This document shows positions 1 through 13,857 of a stretch of DNA of 64,000 nucleotides, one piece after another. Origin of the DNA: Toxonevra muliebris (taxonomy: Eukaryota; Arthropoda; Insecta; Diptera; Pallopteridae); the NCBI GenBank assembly GCA_963691655.1, contig OY829326.1, forward strand, positions 87,847,235 through 87,911,234, given 5' to 3'. Numbering within the stretch: position 1 is the stretch's first letter; each line of letters begins with the position of its first letter. The notes beneath the pieces were generated by a model. It made no database searches, had not been told where the DNA came from, and saw only the letters and a list, made by a program, of their open reading frames with translations. The translations under genes and the position numbers were made by a program.

Positions 1-1173
1 ATTTGAGAACTAGAAGGTTATGCAGAACTAAATTTTAGAAAAATTTAGAAGATCTCGCACTTTAAATGCATATAATATAAATTTTAACAATGAAAACAAA
101 AAATACCCACGCATTTAAATCAGACAATTTAATTAATTTGGTTTAAAATTGATTCCCCATGTAATCGTATTTATAAATTTGAAAATCAGTAAAGTGTAAA
201 ATAAATAAAAATGTGTAAAAATAATAAAATTTAATTTTCAATGGATTGTAAAAAAGAGTTTAATTAATTAAAATTAATAACGATGACTACAAAAAAAAAA
301 ACAAAACAACTGCAAAAATGTAGCAATATGCCAATATAAGCAACAACAAAATCACTTACATATGTATAGTGTTACCAACTATAATGATTTGCTCAGCATC
401 ATACTGATTTTTAGCTCCATATTACTAATTCAATTTCCATACTGATTTATGTACTTATAGATTTTTTTCTTTTGTCAGAATCTATTGATTTACCATATTT
501 TGCGTACTTCATTTTTTTTCATGACCTTTGTTATAAACTTGTGAATTACTCGGTAATATTCGAGTAGTAGGCACTTTGTTCCTCCCTGGAACCTTAGGAA
601 ACATATATATATATGTATATATTCGAGTAGTAGGCAAATACTGATTTATACTGATTTTTGGAAACTAATGCTGGTAACACTGTGCATGTATGTAAGAGCA
701 TTGGGATGGCAGTTGTTTGGACTGACATTTAACTAATGATTTTTTAAGAAGCCTTTACCTTTAGCATAATCTGGGAACTTTCAGTGATAACACAGTGCAA
801 CAAAAATTCAACTTTTGTTTTATGCGCGACTTTTTTTTTAAATCAATTAAATTTCTTTTTTACAATTGCAACAACAAGCGATTCCATTATTTACTTATGA
901 GAGGAAAAGTATACGTCCTAGGTTATTCCGATGTTCGGGAACCCCTTATAATTTTTTACAAGAAACATTTCTCCAAAAACAGTATAATAGTTTTCTCAAC
1001 GGTTTTTGTTTTATCGGCTATTTATCGAAAGGAAGGAGATGGAGGAATAGGGAATACCCAAAAGTTGTTTATGCCTTTGTGCTTAACAACTTTGCTTCAG
1101 ACATCAAATTCGTATCTATTGAAATAAAGAAATTTTTTAATAGCCCCTGAATACCCAATTTTTCCGATTTCAG
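1..1173. other. AT-rich non-coding stretch with possible hAT-type MITE
   Basis: No coding region is supported here. Short open frames around 795-1150 are AT-rich, overlap in two frames and show no family motif. A possible small inverted-repeat element spans about 367-682: AGTGTTACCA at 368-377 is mirrored by TGGTAACACT at 672-681. A 16-bp phrase (ATTCGAGTAGTAGGCA) occurs twice near 556 and 621. The flanking 8 bases match only partly as a target duplication, so the MITE call is weak. Confidence 0.4.
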
Positions 1174-1276
1174 GCCCATATTGTGGGAGAACTGGATGTG
1201 ATGGAGAAAAACCGAGTACGCAGTCGTGATCAGCTAGACATTGCACTGTGTAATCACGTACAACTTGGACGCCTCC
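1174..1276 (+). CDS. Probable orphan coding exon, 103 nt, product unrecognised
   Basis: A stop-free frame begins directly after a pyrimidine-rich acceptor (CCGATTTCAG at 1164-1173) and ends at a strong donor (GTAAGTTTAA from 1277). It encodes 34 codons plus one base. The translation begins AHIVGELDVMEKN and includes RSRDQLDIALCN, a charged, mixed composition quite unlike the surrounding AT-rich noise. Past the donor the frame stops at once (TAG at 1288). I do not recognise the family. No partner exon is visible to the right, so it may be an internal exon of a plus-strand gene extending left, or a captured or decayed exon. The match of both splice sites to one open frame is the main evidence. 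Confidence 0.5.
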
Positions 1277-2770
1277 GTAAGTTTAACTAGAGAGGCCTCT
1301 ATTATGATAATAGCTTTTCAAAAATACACTGCGAAATTTTTCTGCTGGGTAATAACTTTTAATTCTAATTCAAAAGCCGGAGAAGAGAGCAACGCAGTTT
1401 TCAAAATTACAATTGTTCCCCAAGTGCGCATGCATTTTCATGCAGTTTTAGGTAAACCCGGCTTAGCTATATTGGCTGTATTGAGGGTTTCATTCTATCG
1501 GTTGATAGTTTCTGAGATTTATGCCTAAAGATTTGCACATTAGAAATGGGCATCAGGTATTGATTCATAATTAATTTTTATTTGATATAAACCCAGCAAA
1601 CAGTAGAAGATTTTCTTATTTGCTTAATGGAGAACAACGATTTAGAAACTTAAATTCTAATTAAATAATAACATTTTAAGACTGTCTCCAAAAATTTTGG
1701 AGCTTAACCGATAATTTGAAACGTTTTCCCGTTTTAATTGAAGACGATTTACTCTCGAGATTTGCGATGATAATTCGTTCAAAAAATAACCTGCACGGAA
1801 ATGTCTATAACTCCAACATAAACCAATTTTTCCAGCTTCTTTTTTTGTAAACGTTCTTCAATAGCACTGTGCGACACATTTTTTTTACATAAGTTTTTAC
1901 TTCGGATTTTGAAAGAATAAGTCCTGCTGAGCAATCCTGTATTCGAAATTAACGGTCACCTTAATGTGCATATGTTCCTACTGTAGCAATAAAAAAAAAA
2001 AACCAAAAATGCAATTACCACAACAATAATCAATAAAATAAATAAAATTTCAACCTCATGTATTTGCATAGAAGTAGACGATGAATACAACAATGTTGCC
2101 AACAATTATTTAAAGCAATTATGTACATGGCAACTTTATTTAAACTATAAAGTTATTATTTTTTAGAAAACAAATTGCAAACAACTATATATGTATAATT
2201 TCCATTAATACACATTTTAATAATTTATTAAAAATTTGGCAGATTTGTTAGTTTCATTTTCATTTTAAATATCCAACAAACAAGAGCACCGCTAATTGCT
2301 TAATCCACAAAAATTCACACAAGAACACAAAAAACAGCTAGTGATTTTAACTACTGTTCGCTTTTTCCCCCTCATTTTTCATTTTTTTATTATATATCTA
2401 TATATTTTTATAATTACTTTACAATTTTTCAATAAATTACAATTTCACAAAAAAATATTCATAGGTATGAATATGAAGACTGACTGACCATTTGGTGCAT
2501 TTGGGAAAATGAAGAGCATTTTTGCATATTCGACAAAAATGCAAACATTTTCGTTGTTGTTTTCTTTGTTTGCCAAAAGCAATCCGAATACTGCTACGAG
2601 CATTCCATTGGTGGCAATCTGATCCAGCTTTCATGGAGCCGCCTCACACCTCATCTCATTCTAGGACATATCTGCATGGCATGTGTCATTTGAACTCAAA
2701 TACTACACACAAGTTCACTATCGTCCACATTTTATCCTTTTGCATACCCTATTACCCCCCTCTCTCATAT

Positions 2771-2789
2771 CTCTCTCTCTCTCTCTCTC
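2771..2789. repeat. (CT)n microsatellite
   Basis: About nine uninterrupted CT dinucleotides lie inside a wider pyrimidine-rich tract at 2755-2830. Confidence 0.9.
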
Positions 2790-3500
2790 CTCGCTCACTC
2801 ACTCCCTTCCTTTCCCACTCACTCTCTTTTTGATGCAATAATGCTGATATCGACAATATTTATTCGAATGAATTTACAAAAATTAACTCATGTGTAATTA
2901 ATTCGTATTAATGGAAAATTGTGTTAATTAAATGATGTTTAATCGCATAAAATATTAAAAAGAAAATATGTAATATGAAATGGTAAGTAGAGATAAGCTT
3001 GCGGGTGGCGGGGTGGTGCTGTATGTAGGCATCTGAACATTATTTGTTGTTTTTCGGAAAATTACAATTAATTATTTCATTTTTGATAATCGTTTTTTGC
3101 CATTCTTTCGGGTTCTGTTCTTATATTCTCTTAATGGTCTTCAAATTATCACTTGTTATTAATTATTAATTTTTTATTATTGAATTATTGTTATTAAAAT
3201 GTCAATGGAATTTTTTTCACTTTATTTATCAGTAGAATTTATCAGAGAATTGTCAGGATGTAATCATTGGCGGTGAAAATTAATTCTTGTCCAATGTAAA
3301 AATAGGTAGGCACTGTGCAAAAGGATCCACATATACAGAGTTAAAATAAAAAAGAAAATGTGTGTGCTTAATATTTTCCAAAAATCGAATTTGGCTTCTA
3401 TGTTTAAATATTTTGAATATACTGGAAAAGCTATACATAACTTGAGAACCCTAAGGGAAACTACTCTTTGAAATCCCCAAAAGCCAGCATTTTTTCGCAC

Positions 3501-3532
3501 ATGGATCGTGATCAACATGGATCGTGATCAAC
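3501..3532. repeat. Perfect 16-bp tandem duplication
   Basis: ATGGATCGTGATCAAC is repeated head to tail without a mismatch. Each unit contains the palindrome TGATCA. It is probably a replication-slippage or double-strand-break repair duplication. Confidence 0.9.
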
Positions 3533-5836
3533 ATGCATTTCATGTTTATGGTAATAAGTTTTTGTTCCGTTTTATTTGATACTGATTGAATCTTGCTTAT
3601 TATGGTTGGAAACAGACCTGAGATGCCCTCCTGTTGATCCAGCTAATTCCTTCTCTATTCCTTGCTTACTCAGAGCAGACTTGATCTGCCTTTATAAGGT
3701 AGCTAGTAAGCGTAGCCGGTGTTCAAAGGATTTTTCAATTTTTGTATACTATTTACTTAATTCACTCGACTGTATAATCTACAAATATTTTTGTTAAGGC
3801 ATAATACAAAAATTCATTAATATTATTTACCGACATGTACAAGGAATATGTACATATATATACGTATAGTATACAAATAAATATATGGTATCCTAGATAT
3901 ACATACTATTTGCATATGTATGTGAGAGTGGCTAATTTGAAATTGTGATGTGTTTGTCTGGTGGTTGGTTGTATCAGAAATCAAATCTACGCGTAAATAT
4001 AATATTTGATTGACTGTTGATCAGATATGCAAACATTTACACCAAACACCAATACAATTATAATTCAATTTCACATATATACATACACATTTACACTTTT
4101 GCATAACTACATAGGTATACGTAGATATGTATGTATTTGTACAACGAATGCATGTATGTGCGAGTGATTTTTTTATCAGGAGCTAGGTTAAGCGTAAATG
4201 CACCTGCCTGAAAATGCTTAAACTTTTATAAGAAAAGTTTTTAATTTATTGAAAAAATATTGTAATTTGTTCAATTTATTCAATAGCAAATTAACAAAAA
4301 TTGGGAAACAAAAATTTTATGGCATTTTCATACTATGTTGTTATAACTTTTATTAAATATTGGTTACTTTTTGCAGTATCGCCATAGGTAAACAAAAAAA
4401 AATATTTGCATTAAATATGAGGCAATACAATTTTGCACTTGAAAGAAAATTTGATTTTACTCAATGTATGAGTTTCTGCCACGTTCTCGTCGACGCCCAC
4501 GCCCACCTCAACTCCGCTCGCTCGTCTCCCCCGTCTTCTTCCCCACCATCTTGGTCAATGTCCTTTTGGCTTTGTTTGCGATGCCTCCAAGAAAGATGAG
4601 AAGAAGTAGCAGGCACAAGAAATCGCTCAAATTTTCATCAATTCAATCAAATGTGTTTTCTTTATTTATTTTTTCCTCATATTTTCTCTTTGCATTTTTA
4701 TCAATTTTATTAATAATTCAATCAGTAGAAATTTCTTTTGGTATACGCCGCCGCCGAGAAAAGAAAACAAAAACTTTTTTATTTCGTAGCTTTTTATTTT
4801 ACTTTGATTTCTTGAGAAGAAACGAAGAAATAAGCTAGCGTATGTTTGCCTGAGTGGTGAAGTTGTGGAGATATTTAGGTTGAGGGTGTGTAGATGTGGT
4901 ATAGCATAAGGAGAAAGATGATATAATTCCATTAGTTCAATTTCTTTTAAATCGACAGAGTAAATATTAAGTAGCTAAAAAAAAAGTTTTTTTGTGATTT
5001 AATATTTTTTGGGATTTTTGTTTGTCATGCAGCAGAAGCCTTACATACATACAGTACTTTCATTAGAAACAAATCAGAAAAACAGAAAAAGAAATAAATA
5101 CGAAACTGCTTTAGTAAAAGATTTGGCAAATATTAACTAGGCTCAACTCACTATGATTCACGGATTCTCTTATTTTGCTGTTTGCTGAAAGCAAATTCTA
5201 ATTTTTTGTACGAAAAGAAATGCATTTACAATTCAATTTATTCCTTCTTTTGCTTGCAATATAAATACACGTTCTTACTCCTCCTGTTTACTCTTCACCA
5301 GTGCTAATTAACACAATTGGGAATTGCACACGCAAGTACCAATTGCCCAAATGTACGTGCAAGTAGCAAAAAAGCTCCAAAATTGAATTAATAATGATAT
5401 GAAAGATGCACGGACATCAAACTGTTCAGGCACCTCAAGTTCCATACAAAAAACTGAACCTTCGTTTATTTTATGAATTCTCTCAATTTTCATGGCAATC
5501 GCATAAAGCTGATTCAATATTCAAAGATTCAGATACACTTGACCCTATTTTTACACGGTTGATCCGTTCCTGGAAAATTCGAGCAAAAAGAAACCGTGCA
5601 AAGAAAGAAATGGATTTTCCAAGTAAAAGAATATTATACTTATTTATTACTTTTCCAATTTTTTCTTTTTTAACTTTATTTTAAATTTAAAAACCAAAAA
5701 TTTCATTTACCACGTTTATAAAACGGACTAAAAAGCAGAAAATAATTTTTCCTAGCCCCGTTCAGATAGTCTTAAAAATTTTTGATTGTGAATTTGCTTT
5801 TATATCTAAAACACGGTGCGCCTGAACTGGATTTAA

Positions 5837-7194
5837 TTCAAAGGTTCTTGCACTCGAAAATTTCTTTCTGCTTTTGAATCAGTAGTGTTCCCTGATCATA
5901 AAAATCTAAAAATTAAAAAAATCCGTTGAGGGCTTTTTAAGTAAAGTAATTTTGAATATTTCTGTATTCGAAATGTGTAGAGATTTTCAAGAAGACGATA
6001 TTGATATGTCAAATTTCGTTATTTTCACTGCGTAAAAATTTCAGCGGGCGGCAACACTTCTTATACCCCATTTTACGATCCGTAAGAAAACACACCATAA
6101 CGAAAATTAAGATGGCATAAAAACGTAAGGAAATAACTATATTTATTTTAGATATATAGGTTGTCACAACTACATAGCTTTTTGGGATAATCAGGATGAT
6201 TTGAAGCAACTTTGTCCATTTCCCAGGTAGTCTGGAAATCAAAATGCATGGACTCCATTGCCTGTTCACTGAAAAATCCTAATCGTACACCTTTTATTTT
6301 ACAAAATTGTTCGACGTGAAAAAAACAGCATGAACTTTGCAGGTTAAGTCCATCTAGCCCTTTTTGAAAGCTTCTATACACGTTCCGTAATCTTTTTCAA
6401 GATCATTTTCGAAACATGCAGATACAACTTTCTTGAAGTCATCAAAAATTTTCATGAATTTCATCAAGCCTAGATTTTGTTTGCTACGTAGAACGTCCAT
6501 ATGTGTTTTCTAGCAGCTTTTTACATAAATTTCCCTTGAAGATGGGACCGTCGTGTGTGATTTCACGTCGAGAGTAACAAGCTTCTGCTTAGGCCAGAGA
6601 TTCAGTCTCAAACTCTCTCAACATTTGTGTAAAAACTGTATTAACTACACCAAGCATTATATGTAATTATGGTGGTGGGAATTCCAGGAATGATTTATCT
6701 TCAGCAGTTCATGCTCTTTTGAGGCTTCCGCAGCACGCCAATTCTCAAAGTTCGCTAATACATTCTTAGTGAATTTAAGTTGGCCACAGACGTGAAGCCC
6801 ATCTTTCTTTGCATAACACAAAGTGCAAGGATACGCACTACTGTGCGACATGATTCTAACCAAAATATTTGCTTTCTTCCATTAGTTGGTAGCGTTTTAC
6901 TGTGAATAAATGGAGGAATTTCTATAGAAATGCATTTTGGCAATATTGCTCTTTCAACTAGTTAATTGATGGAAATATAACATACATATCAGTATTATAT
7001 AAGCCATTTATTCCATATTTTGACATTTCAATATCGTCTTCTAGAGAATCTCTATACATTTCCAACACAGAAATTTTCAGTCACTTTTCTCAAAAAGCCC
7101 TCAGCGGATTTTTTTTAGTTTTTAGATTTTTATGATCGGGGAACACTAATGATTCAAAATCAGGAAGGAAATTTCGAGTGCAAGAACCTTTGAA
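5837..7194 (-). mobile_element. TTAA-flanked DNA transposon with 177-bp inverted repeats (Kolobok-like)
   Basis: Left (5837-6013) and right (7018-7194) ends are inverted copies of each other, equal in length and roughly 85-90 percent identical by eye. Both start TTCAAAGGTTCTTGCA. A TTAA flanks each end (5833-5836 and 7195-7198), the target duplication used by Kolobok and piggyBac elements. The interior carries a decayed minus-strand protein gene that does not look like a piggyBac transposase, so Kolobok-like is the better guess. The element is about 1.36 kb, too short for an intact autonomous copy. Confidence 0.8.
6009..6943 (-). pseudogene. Decayed transposase-like gene inside the TTAA element
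   Basis: Read on the minus strand, conserved-looking blocks appear in a consistent N-to-C order but in broken frames: YPCTLCYAKKDGL with paired cysteines (about 6835-6795), MLGVVNTVFTQMLREFE (about 6657-6605), FKGNLCKKLLENTYGR (about 6540-6495), FFHVEQFCKIKGVRLGFF and SEQAMESMHFDF (about 6325-6230), then a block with NHPDYPKKL. Stops and frameshifts separate the blocks. The pattern resembles a cysteine-containing transposase family found in arthropod genomes, which I cannot name with certainty. Its position between the inverted repeats supports an origin as the element's own transposase. Confidence 0.6.
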
Positions 7195-10098
7195 TTAAAG
7201 CTATTTTTATTGGTTCATCAAAAATAAAAAAAATAAAACCTTGTAAAAAAGTCATAGGAGAAATTGAAAAAACTAAATAAAGCATAAAGAATAAACAAAG
7301 TGATTTTTACTTGTCGTCCGCCTGGCAATAACTGAAAAGTTATTTTTAAGAATTTAATTTAAAATAGGAATCATTCGGAGAGCTTTCTGTCAATTAAATA
7401 TAATTTAAATAATAGGATGCATTTCGATCTGAATGAAGGACTAAGCCTATCAATTTTCATCTCTCTTAATTGCCACGTGCACTATCCGTAAACAATTTAA
7501 ACTTTTGAGAATTGTGTTTTGTTTGAATTAATAAACGTTGATAATCCTGCTACAAAGAAAACATGAAGAAAATGCACTGCACGCTCATTCAATTTTGCAA
7601 ATGGTGTTGAAAGTTTATATTTTGAGCTTCAACACCGAAGCGAAAAATGAAATAAGGTAAATGGTATAAGTTAAAAAAAAAAAAAGAAATAAACTTAAAA
7701 TACTCGCAAAATTTTTATGTGCAGAAGATTTTTGATGACGTTGATGATTATCACACAGTATCAGAGAATCATCATCGCATCATCATCATCATCAACATCT
7801 CAACTGTACAACTGTTAGCTTGTTGGAGTTGTTGTTGTTCTTTGCTGTTTTTGTTGCGATAATCAAAAGGGTGTGCAATTTTAATTGGCCAATTTAATTA
7901 CAAGTGCAAGCAGAGCATAGCATAACATAACAAAACAAGAGTACGAGAAGAGAGTAAAATGAAGAGGATCTGAAAACAGAACAGAAGAATAAAACGGCAT
8001 ATATGACTACGTCGAAGTATGGAGTACATATGTATGTATGTATGTGAATACGCTCGTAGTTTGTTAAAAATTTTATATTGACTTGCGGTTACAGCAAGTT
8101 TATAATTAGTTAGTTACGCGCGAGCCGTATGGATGAGCGCCGCAGCATGTGGTGTGTGTATGTGTGTGTGTTTGTATGTATGTATATGGGAGGCAAGCGA
8201 ATGAATGTTGATGATGATAATGTAAATGAAACTGCGGAAATGCGCCAGCAGCACCACCAGTATTGCTTACTAAGTAAAATTTCAAATATTTTCATAAGGA
8301 TGAAATGAATGAATGAAATTTAATGCTGTTGTATGTGTGTGCCTATCAGTGTTTGTGTATTTGCTTTTTGGAGTAATTTTTATAATTGCTTATTAGATTG
8401 AGCGTAAGTGGGTTTATTTGATATAGAAATACTTTTATTTAATTTAAGTTTATTTTTGGGTAATATTGACGCAAATAATTGCTAACAGAATTCGTGAGAA
8501 AGTAATGAAAAATATGCAATTATAAAAAATTACAACTCTAAAAAAAGAACTTATCAATTATTTGAACAAGCCAATAGGGCTAAAAGGCAGTACTGAATTT
8601 GGGTCGAACACTCTGTAAAAAATTACTTAGTACACAATAGTATTTATATAGTAATAGCCTCCTACTAGCCTTATGCTTTGTATAAAGTGGTAAGAGAAAA
8701 AGAACTTACAAACTATAATCTTAACAACAGTAACAGTAAATATCAAATCGCTTATAAAAAACTTAAGAGTAAAACTGTTTTGGTTACTAAGCAACTACGC
8801 AAGTTGTAAATGCAGCCAACGCTCGAAACTGTGAACTAATAAAAACCAATGGTGTTCACATTTAAGAAATTGTTCACGTTTACGATTGTTCACAGAAGAC
8901 ATTTTTTCTAAAATAAAAACTACACCCTATAATGTAAAAATTAATATTTTATTGGCAAAATACCTTAAACTAAAAAAATTGAAGTAGAGAATTACTTAAA
9001 TAAAAATTAAGAAATTATTTCCTAAATAAATGGATGGAACGTTTTTAATTAAAAAAAATTAATTAAGCAAAGAATCGGTAATCTTCACCTTAAATACTTA
9101 GATAAATATAAATATAGAGGACTCCCGAAATTACTGAAATCATGAAAATTGATACACAATTTCTAGGAAATTTTGTTTACGTTTTAGAATAGGCAATGAA
9201 AGAAAAAATTTGTTCACGTTAGTGGATGTTCACGCTAGCGAACGTTGATTGTATGTTATTTCAAAGAAAACTACTGCATCAGTGTTTTTGTTGCAATCTT
9301 GTGAACAGGGTTTTTTGGCCTCGATTTTGATTTTAAAAATATTTCAAAGTTGACTCTGGATTAAAAATTAGGCAACAGTTTAATTTTTCCTTATTCCATC
9401 TACGAACCGACCATTTTCATTGAAATTTTTAGTTCTTAAATTTTCTAAAATTCAAAATGTAGGGGAAGTTTTTTTTAAGTAGTTTCAATCATCTTGTATT
9501 TACCCCGTCTTCTCAAAAAAAAGCCGTCATGAAAGGAGTCACAAAAATCCATTGTATGTCGATCCATTCTAACGTATCGATGCCTAATATAACTTATTCT
9601 AAAATGTAAAAAAAAAACTCTTCAAATTGCAACACTCCATTACCCCGCCTTATCCTCTCTTTGGGATGTTATATAACGTCATTTCCATATATGTATTTGG
9701 CCAAACTGGGTAAACGCCCACGAACGGTCTCGGTATCCGATTTTCTTGCAGAGCGGTGCAGAATTGGTTAATGAACCTACAATCTTTATATTCTGCTGCT
9801 CAGATAAGACAGGTTTGAACAGAAAACCACTTCTAGAAGAAATAATAAATAAAAATTTTGTTATTGTTCTCCGCAGAATTCTGCAGCAGTTTCAGTTCTT
9901 TATTGCTCATAGTGCAGATGAGAACTTGGATAAAAGACCATGCGAGTGTTTTTCATCCATTTTTCCCAATGTACGACTCAGAGATCATAATGTATTGAAG
10001 TTTAAATTTGTGTGCGCATATAATATCTACGTATTTAGAATTTGAGTCCCTTGAGTTTATATAAGTGTAAACTTTATTAATTAGCGCGGGCTTTTCCA

Positions 10099-10120
10099 CA
10101 CACTCACACACACACACACA
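10099..10120. repeat. (CA)n microsatellite
   Basis: A run of CA dinucleotides with one CT interruption. Confidence 0.85.
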
Positions 10121-13100
10121 TCCAGACAAACACACATGTACATATGTGTGTTGGAAAATTTTCAAACACCGAAGAAAAGAGCGCAGAAAGGGGAATATTC
10201 AAATCTCCCTAATTGTTTTGAAGCTTAAAAACGAGCAGCACTGCTGCATTTTGAGTAGCAAACAATTAGCGTAATTTCAATTTTGTTAAAAATTTTATAA
10301 GCTATACAGTAATACACTCACACATACATTGCGCCTGCATATACAAATACAAAAGCAAATACTTGCTACTGTTGTTGTAACACGCGCTATTTTCATGGTA
10401 ATAACCGGCAATTTTCGCTTTTTTGGTAATATTTTCAGCGAGTGCGCTTGAAACAAGCAGCAAGGATACTGAAAAATCAAAAATGAAAATGGTTGAAGCA
10501 TATACATGTGTCTGTGTATGTGTGTGAATATATACGATTAGCGGTATTTTAGCCTCAATGTTGGCATACACTCATACATACGAATGTATGTATGTATGTA
10601 TATAGCCAAGAGTGTTTGTATGGCGCATTCATTGTTCAATCACTTAAAATGCAATAAACAAATTAATTCGACGGTACGTGTTTGTGTGGGAAAGAGAGGG
10701 AGAGAGAGGGCAGGAGTGAGTATTTCCGTGTGTCTGTTTTAATTGCTTTAAGTGAAAAAATCGCAAAACAAAAAGCCGAAATGCTACAAAGTTGGTAACA
10801 GTTTTGTTGTAATCAAATAGAATTTTTGAGTGGCGTAAATGTAAGTTACGATTTTTTGCATGAATGTACATAACAAAAGTATGAGAGAAATTTTTGATTT
10901 CATTTGAAAATACAAAGAACTGAAGTGCGTATGAGTGATTTTTTGTAATGCATTTGATATACATATGTATGAATAACTGAGCAAACAATTCAGCAAAAAA
11001 CAAAATCCTGCAATTGAATTGGATTGCATTATTAAATCGAAAGCGAAATCGGATTAATAATACGTCAACGAAGCTCGACGGAAATGTTCTTTATTTAAAA
11101 AATGTTTCCAACCGCCAATAAGAGAAGAGTAATTCAAGAAAAACCATAAACTAAGAGAAGTTCTCTCAAAAGAAAACTTACCACCAATGGCTAGTTTCTT
11201 TCTGTGACGAGAGAAAGGTGGCAACACACTTCACATAGGAGAAGGAAAGAACCAAACTATGTGATCTTTCTTACAAGCAGCTAGGAGTATAGATTGGGTC
11301 TTACATCAAACAACTGGTGTTAGAACTGTAATTAGCGTGGTGAAGAGGAGATATCAGAGCATCAGCTGTTCCTCTGCTTTTTCGCTCTGAAAACCGGAAC
11401 TTTCGACTTTGATGAAGAGCATGAAAGAAGACCAGCTATCTTCGCGTGAACTCAATGAAAAACAAAACATCTTCTTTTTCTTCAATGGCATACCATGGAG
11501 AGATTTCGCTTTTTGCGTGCAATCATGTTGTGTGACTGAGGCAGCGCTGTGCAGAGAGAATTTTATCTTCTATTTGTGACATTTGGCCGTGTCGAAACCG
11601 GACACTACGCTATGGCGACTACAAAAAACAAAACATCACATTCAACCCAATGTGGTTTATTTTTCGCCACTATCACATACATGGACGACGATGTTTCCAC
11701 TGAAATCTTGCTACATTTCAAACAACAAACGAAACAGAGAAAGGAGAAAACGTCACAAATTGTACTGCGATTAGTAAAGACATTATCTAGCACAAATAGA
11801 TCCACCAATGTCGAAGCGTGAGTCGTTCGAAAATGGAGGGAATATTTACCTACTGGATAGCAAAAACTTGTTCCGCGGATTAATACCTGGGTGAAGACAA
11901 AGTATGGGTATAAAAACATAGTGTCAGCCTCTATGAATAATCAATTTGTTCAATATGCGCAGTAACGGAAGATCCCGAACGCATTTTCTACACAAAAATA
12001 AAAGCTAGAGGTCACTGGCATCAACGCTAGTAGATGCTGTATTCGCAGAAAAATTGGGAGGCAGTACAATATACAATTATGAGCACAAAACACCATTTAA
12101 AAGATGCAGAGAGCGTTAGAAAGAAGCAAAAAAACACGAAAAAAGGAATTAGTGTAAGTTCCAACTTAGTTCTAGATGATATGTGCATACACTCACTGTA
12201 ATTAAATTGTTTAATAGAAAAGGAATATATAAACAAATATTTATATTTTTGAGTAATGTAGATATTACCTTTCGAATAGTAGTATAGTCATTTTAAAACG
12301 AAGAAATAATTTATTAGCACATATTTTTGTATGCATGTAATTACCATAAATTTCATACAAAACGAAACGAAGAGCAAATGAGCAAAATGTGGTTTCGCTA
12401 AAGCATATGATTTTGTTATAGTATGTCCTGTATCATTTTGCTCTCACATTTTTCGACTCACACGAGTAAAAACTACTTTTCTTCCACACACACATACATA
12501 TACGTGTTTATCACATTGACGAAAACCCATAATTACAATTAAAAAGGAAAACCCGTAGAGCCCTTGGTGTAAATTGTCGTCTCTTTTTGTGCAGAAAGGA
12601 GAAAATACAGAAAAACCTGGACAAATGTCGACGATAAATGTCATATACATAAGTGAAATGAAAGGATTAACGCGACACCAGGGGGATTTAGTTTTTAAAA
12701 TGGGAATAAAGAGAGAGAACGAGAGAAGAGTGAGATGACACTCACACACACACAATCCAATACCCTCATGAATAAATACAAAGCAAAAACAAATTTGTAA
12801 AAATTGTTTGTAATAATAAAACAGGCAGTAACATTTTTGGTATGATATTATTATTTATTGTAAAAAAAAAGTAAGGGAATGTGAAGTATGAGAGACGGAG
12901 ATTGCAGGTTGAGTTGCATATGATAGAGGAAGGGGGCAGCAGGAAGCTCAACATGTTGAAGGTGATGCGCTGCACTTGTAAATATTAAAATTTGTGTGCA
13001 ATTTATAATTTATTTACCATTTTAATTAATTTTTCCACATGATTGGAATTAAATTAAAAAATGGCGCTTGTAGTTGCCGCCTGCGTGTTAAGTGAAAATT

Positions 13101-13840
13101 TGTGGATAAAAAAAGTACAATGATGAAAAACGTAACGTGTAGATGCTTTTTTCATTCCACATCCACCTGACTTAATATTTTTGCAGCAATGCGGTATGTT
13201 GTCAAGTGTTAAATGAATTTTGACTTTTGAGTAATATAGAAAAGAGTTTATTTACCAAATCTTATTTAAAAAAAACCCTTGAATTTGTTGATAAATTAAA
13301 ATTGATTTGGGAAGAAATTAAACATATTCCATGTAGTCACCACAATTTCGTAATTAAATTGCCTTTGATATTTACGAATATCTGTCAGCATATGTATGAC
13401 ATCAACTAATTTACATTCACTTGGAGAAATGTACATAAGCAAACAAAAAAGTCCCTACAAAAAATCAAATCAAATCCACAAAATCTACTCCGATCAGTAA
13501 TTAAAATCAACTCAAGCTGATAAAAAATTGTAAGAAAAACAAGAGAACAAACGCAAACACACGAGGAAACCCCAAAACCAATACGTATAAAAAGAAATTT
13601 GAAAAAAAATCATGCAAACAAACACAAAACCCTAACATTGCATGCATTCGACAAATGCAGCTAGCCACACACGAATAAACTATATTTATATATGTATGTA
13701 TGTATGCATTTGTAGAAAGCAAAACAAAAATAATAGAGAGCAAAACTGAGAGTGAGAGTAAGTGATTGAGTGAACCTCAAAAGAAATGAACGCACACAAA
13801 CCAATTAAGTCAATTGGAAGAATTTACAAACAGAAACATA

Positions 13841-13857
13841 CACACACACACACACAC
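13841..13857. repeat. (CA)n microsatellite
   Basis: Eight uninterrupted CA units ending in CGCG. Confidence 0.9.

Larger units (their letters stand above)
1277..5836. other. Non-coding AT-rich stretch with microsatellites
   Basis: Only short, low-complexity open frames occur and none has a recognisable motif. A (CT)n run lies at 2771-2789. A 16-bp unit (ATGGATCGTGATCAAC) is tandemly doubled at 3501-3532. A short GC-richer patch at 4480-4600 (CCCACGCCCACC-like) has no convincing frame on either strand. Confidence 0.6.

Noticed and set aside
11549..11919. Overlapping frames on both strands of about 90-104 codons
   Set aside because: No family motif, no splice context, and both strands are equally open, as expected by chance.
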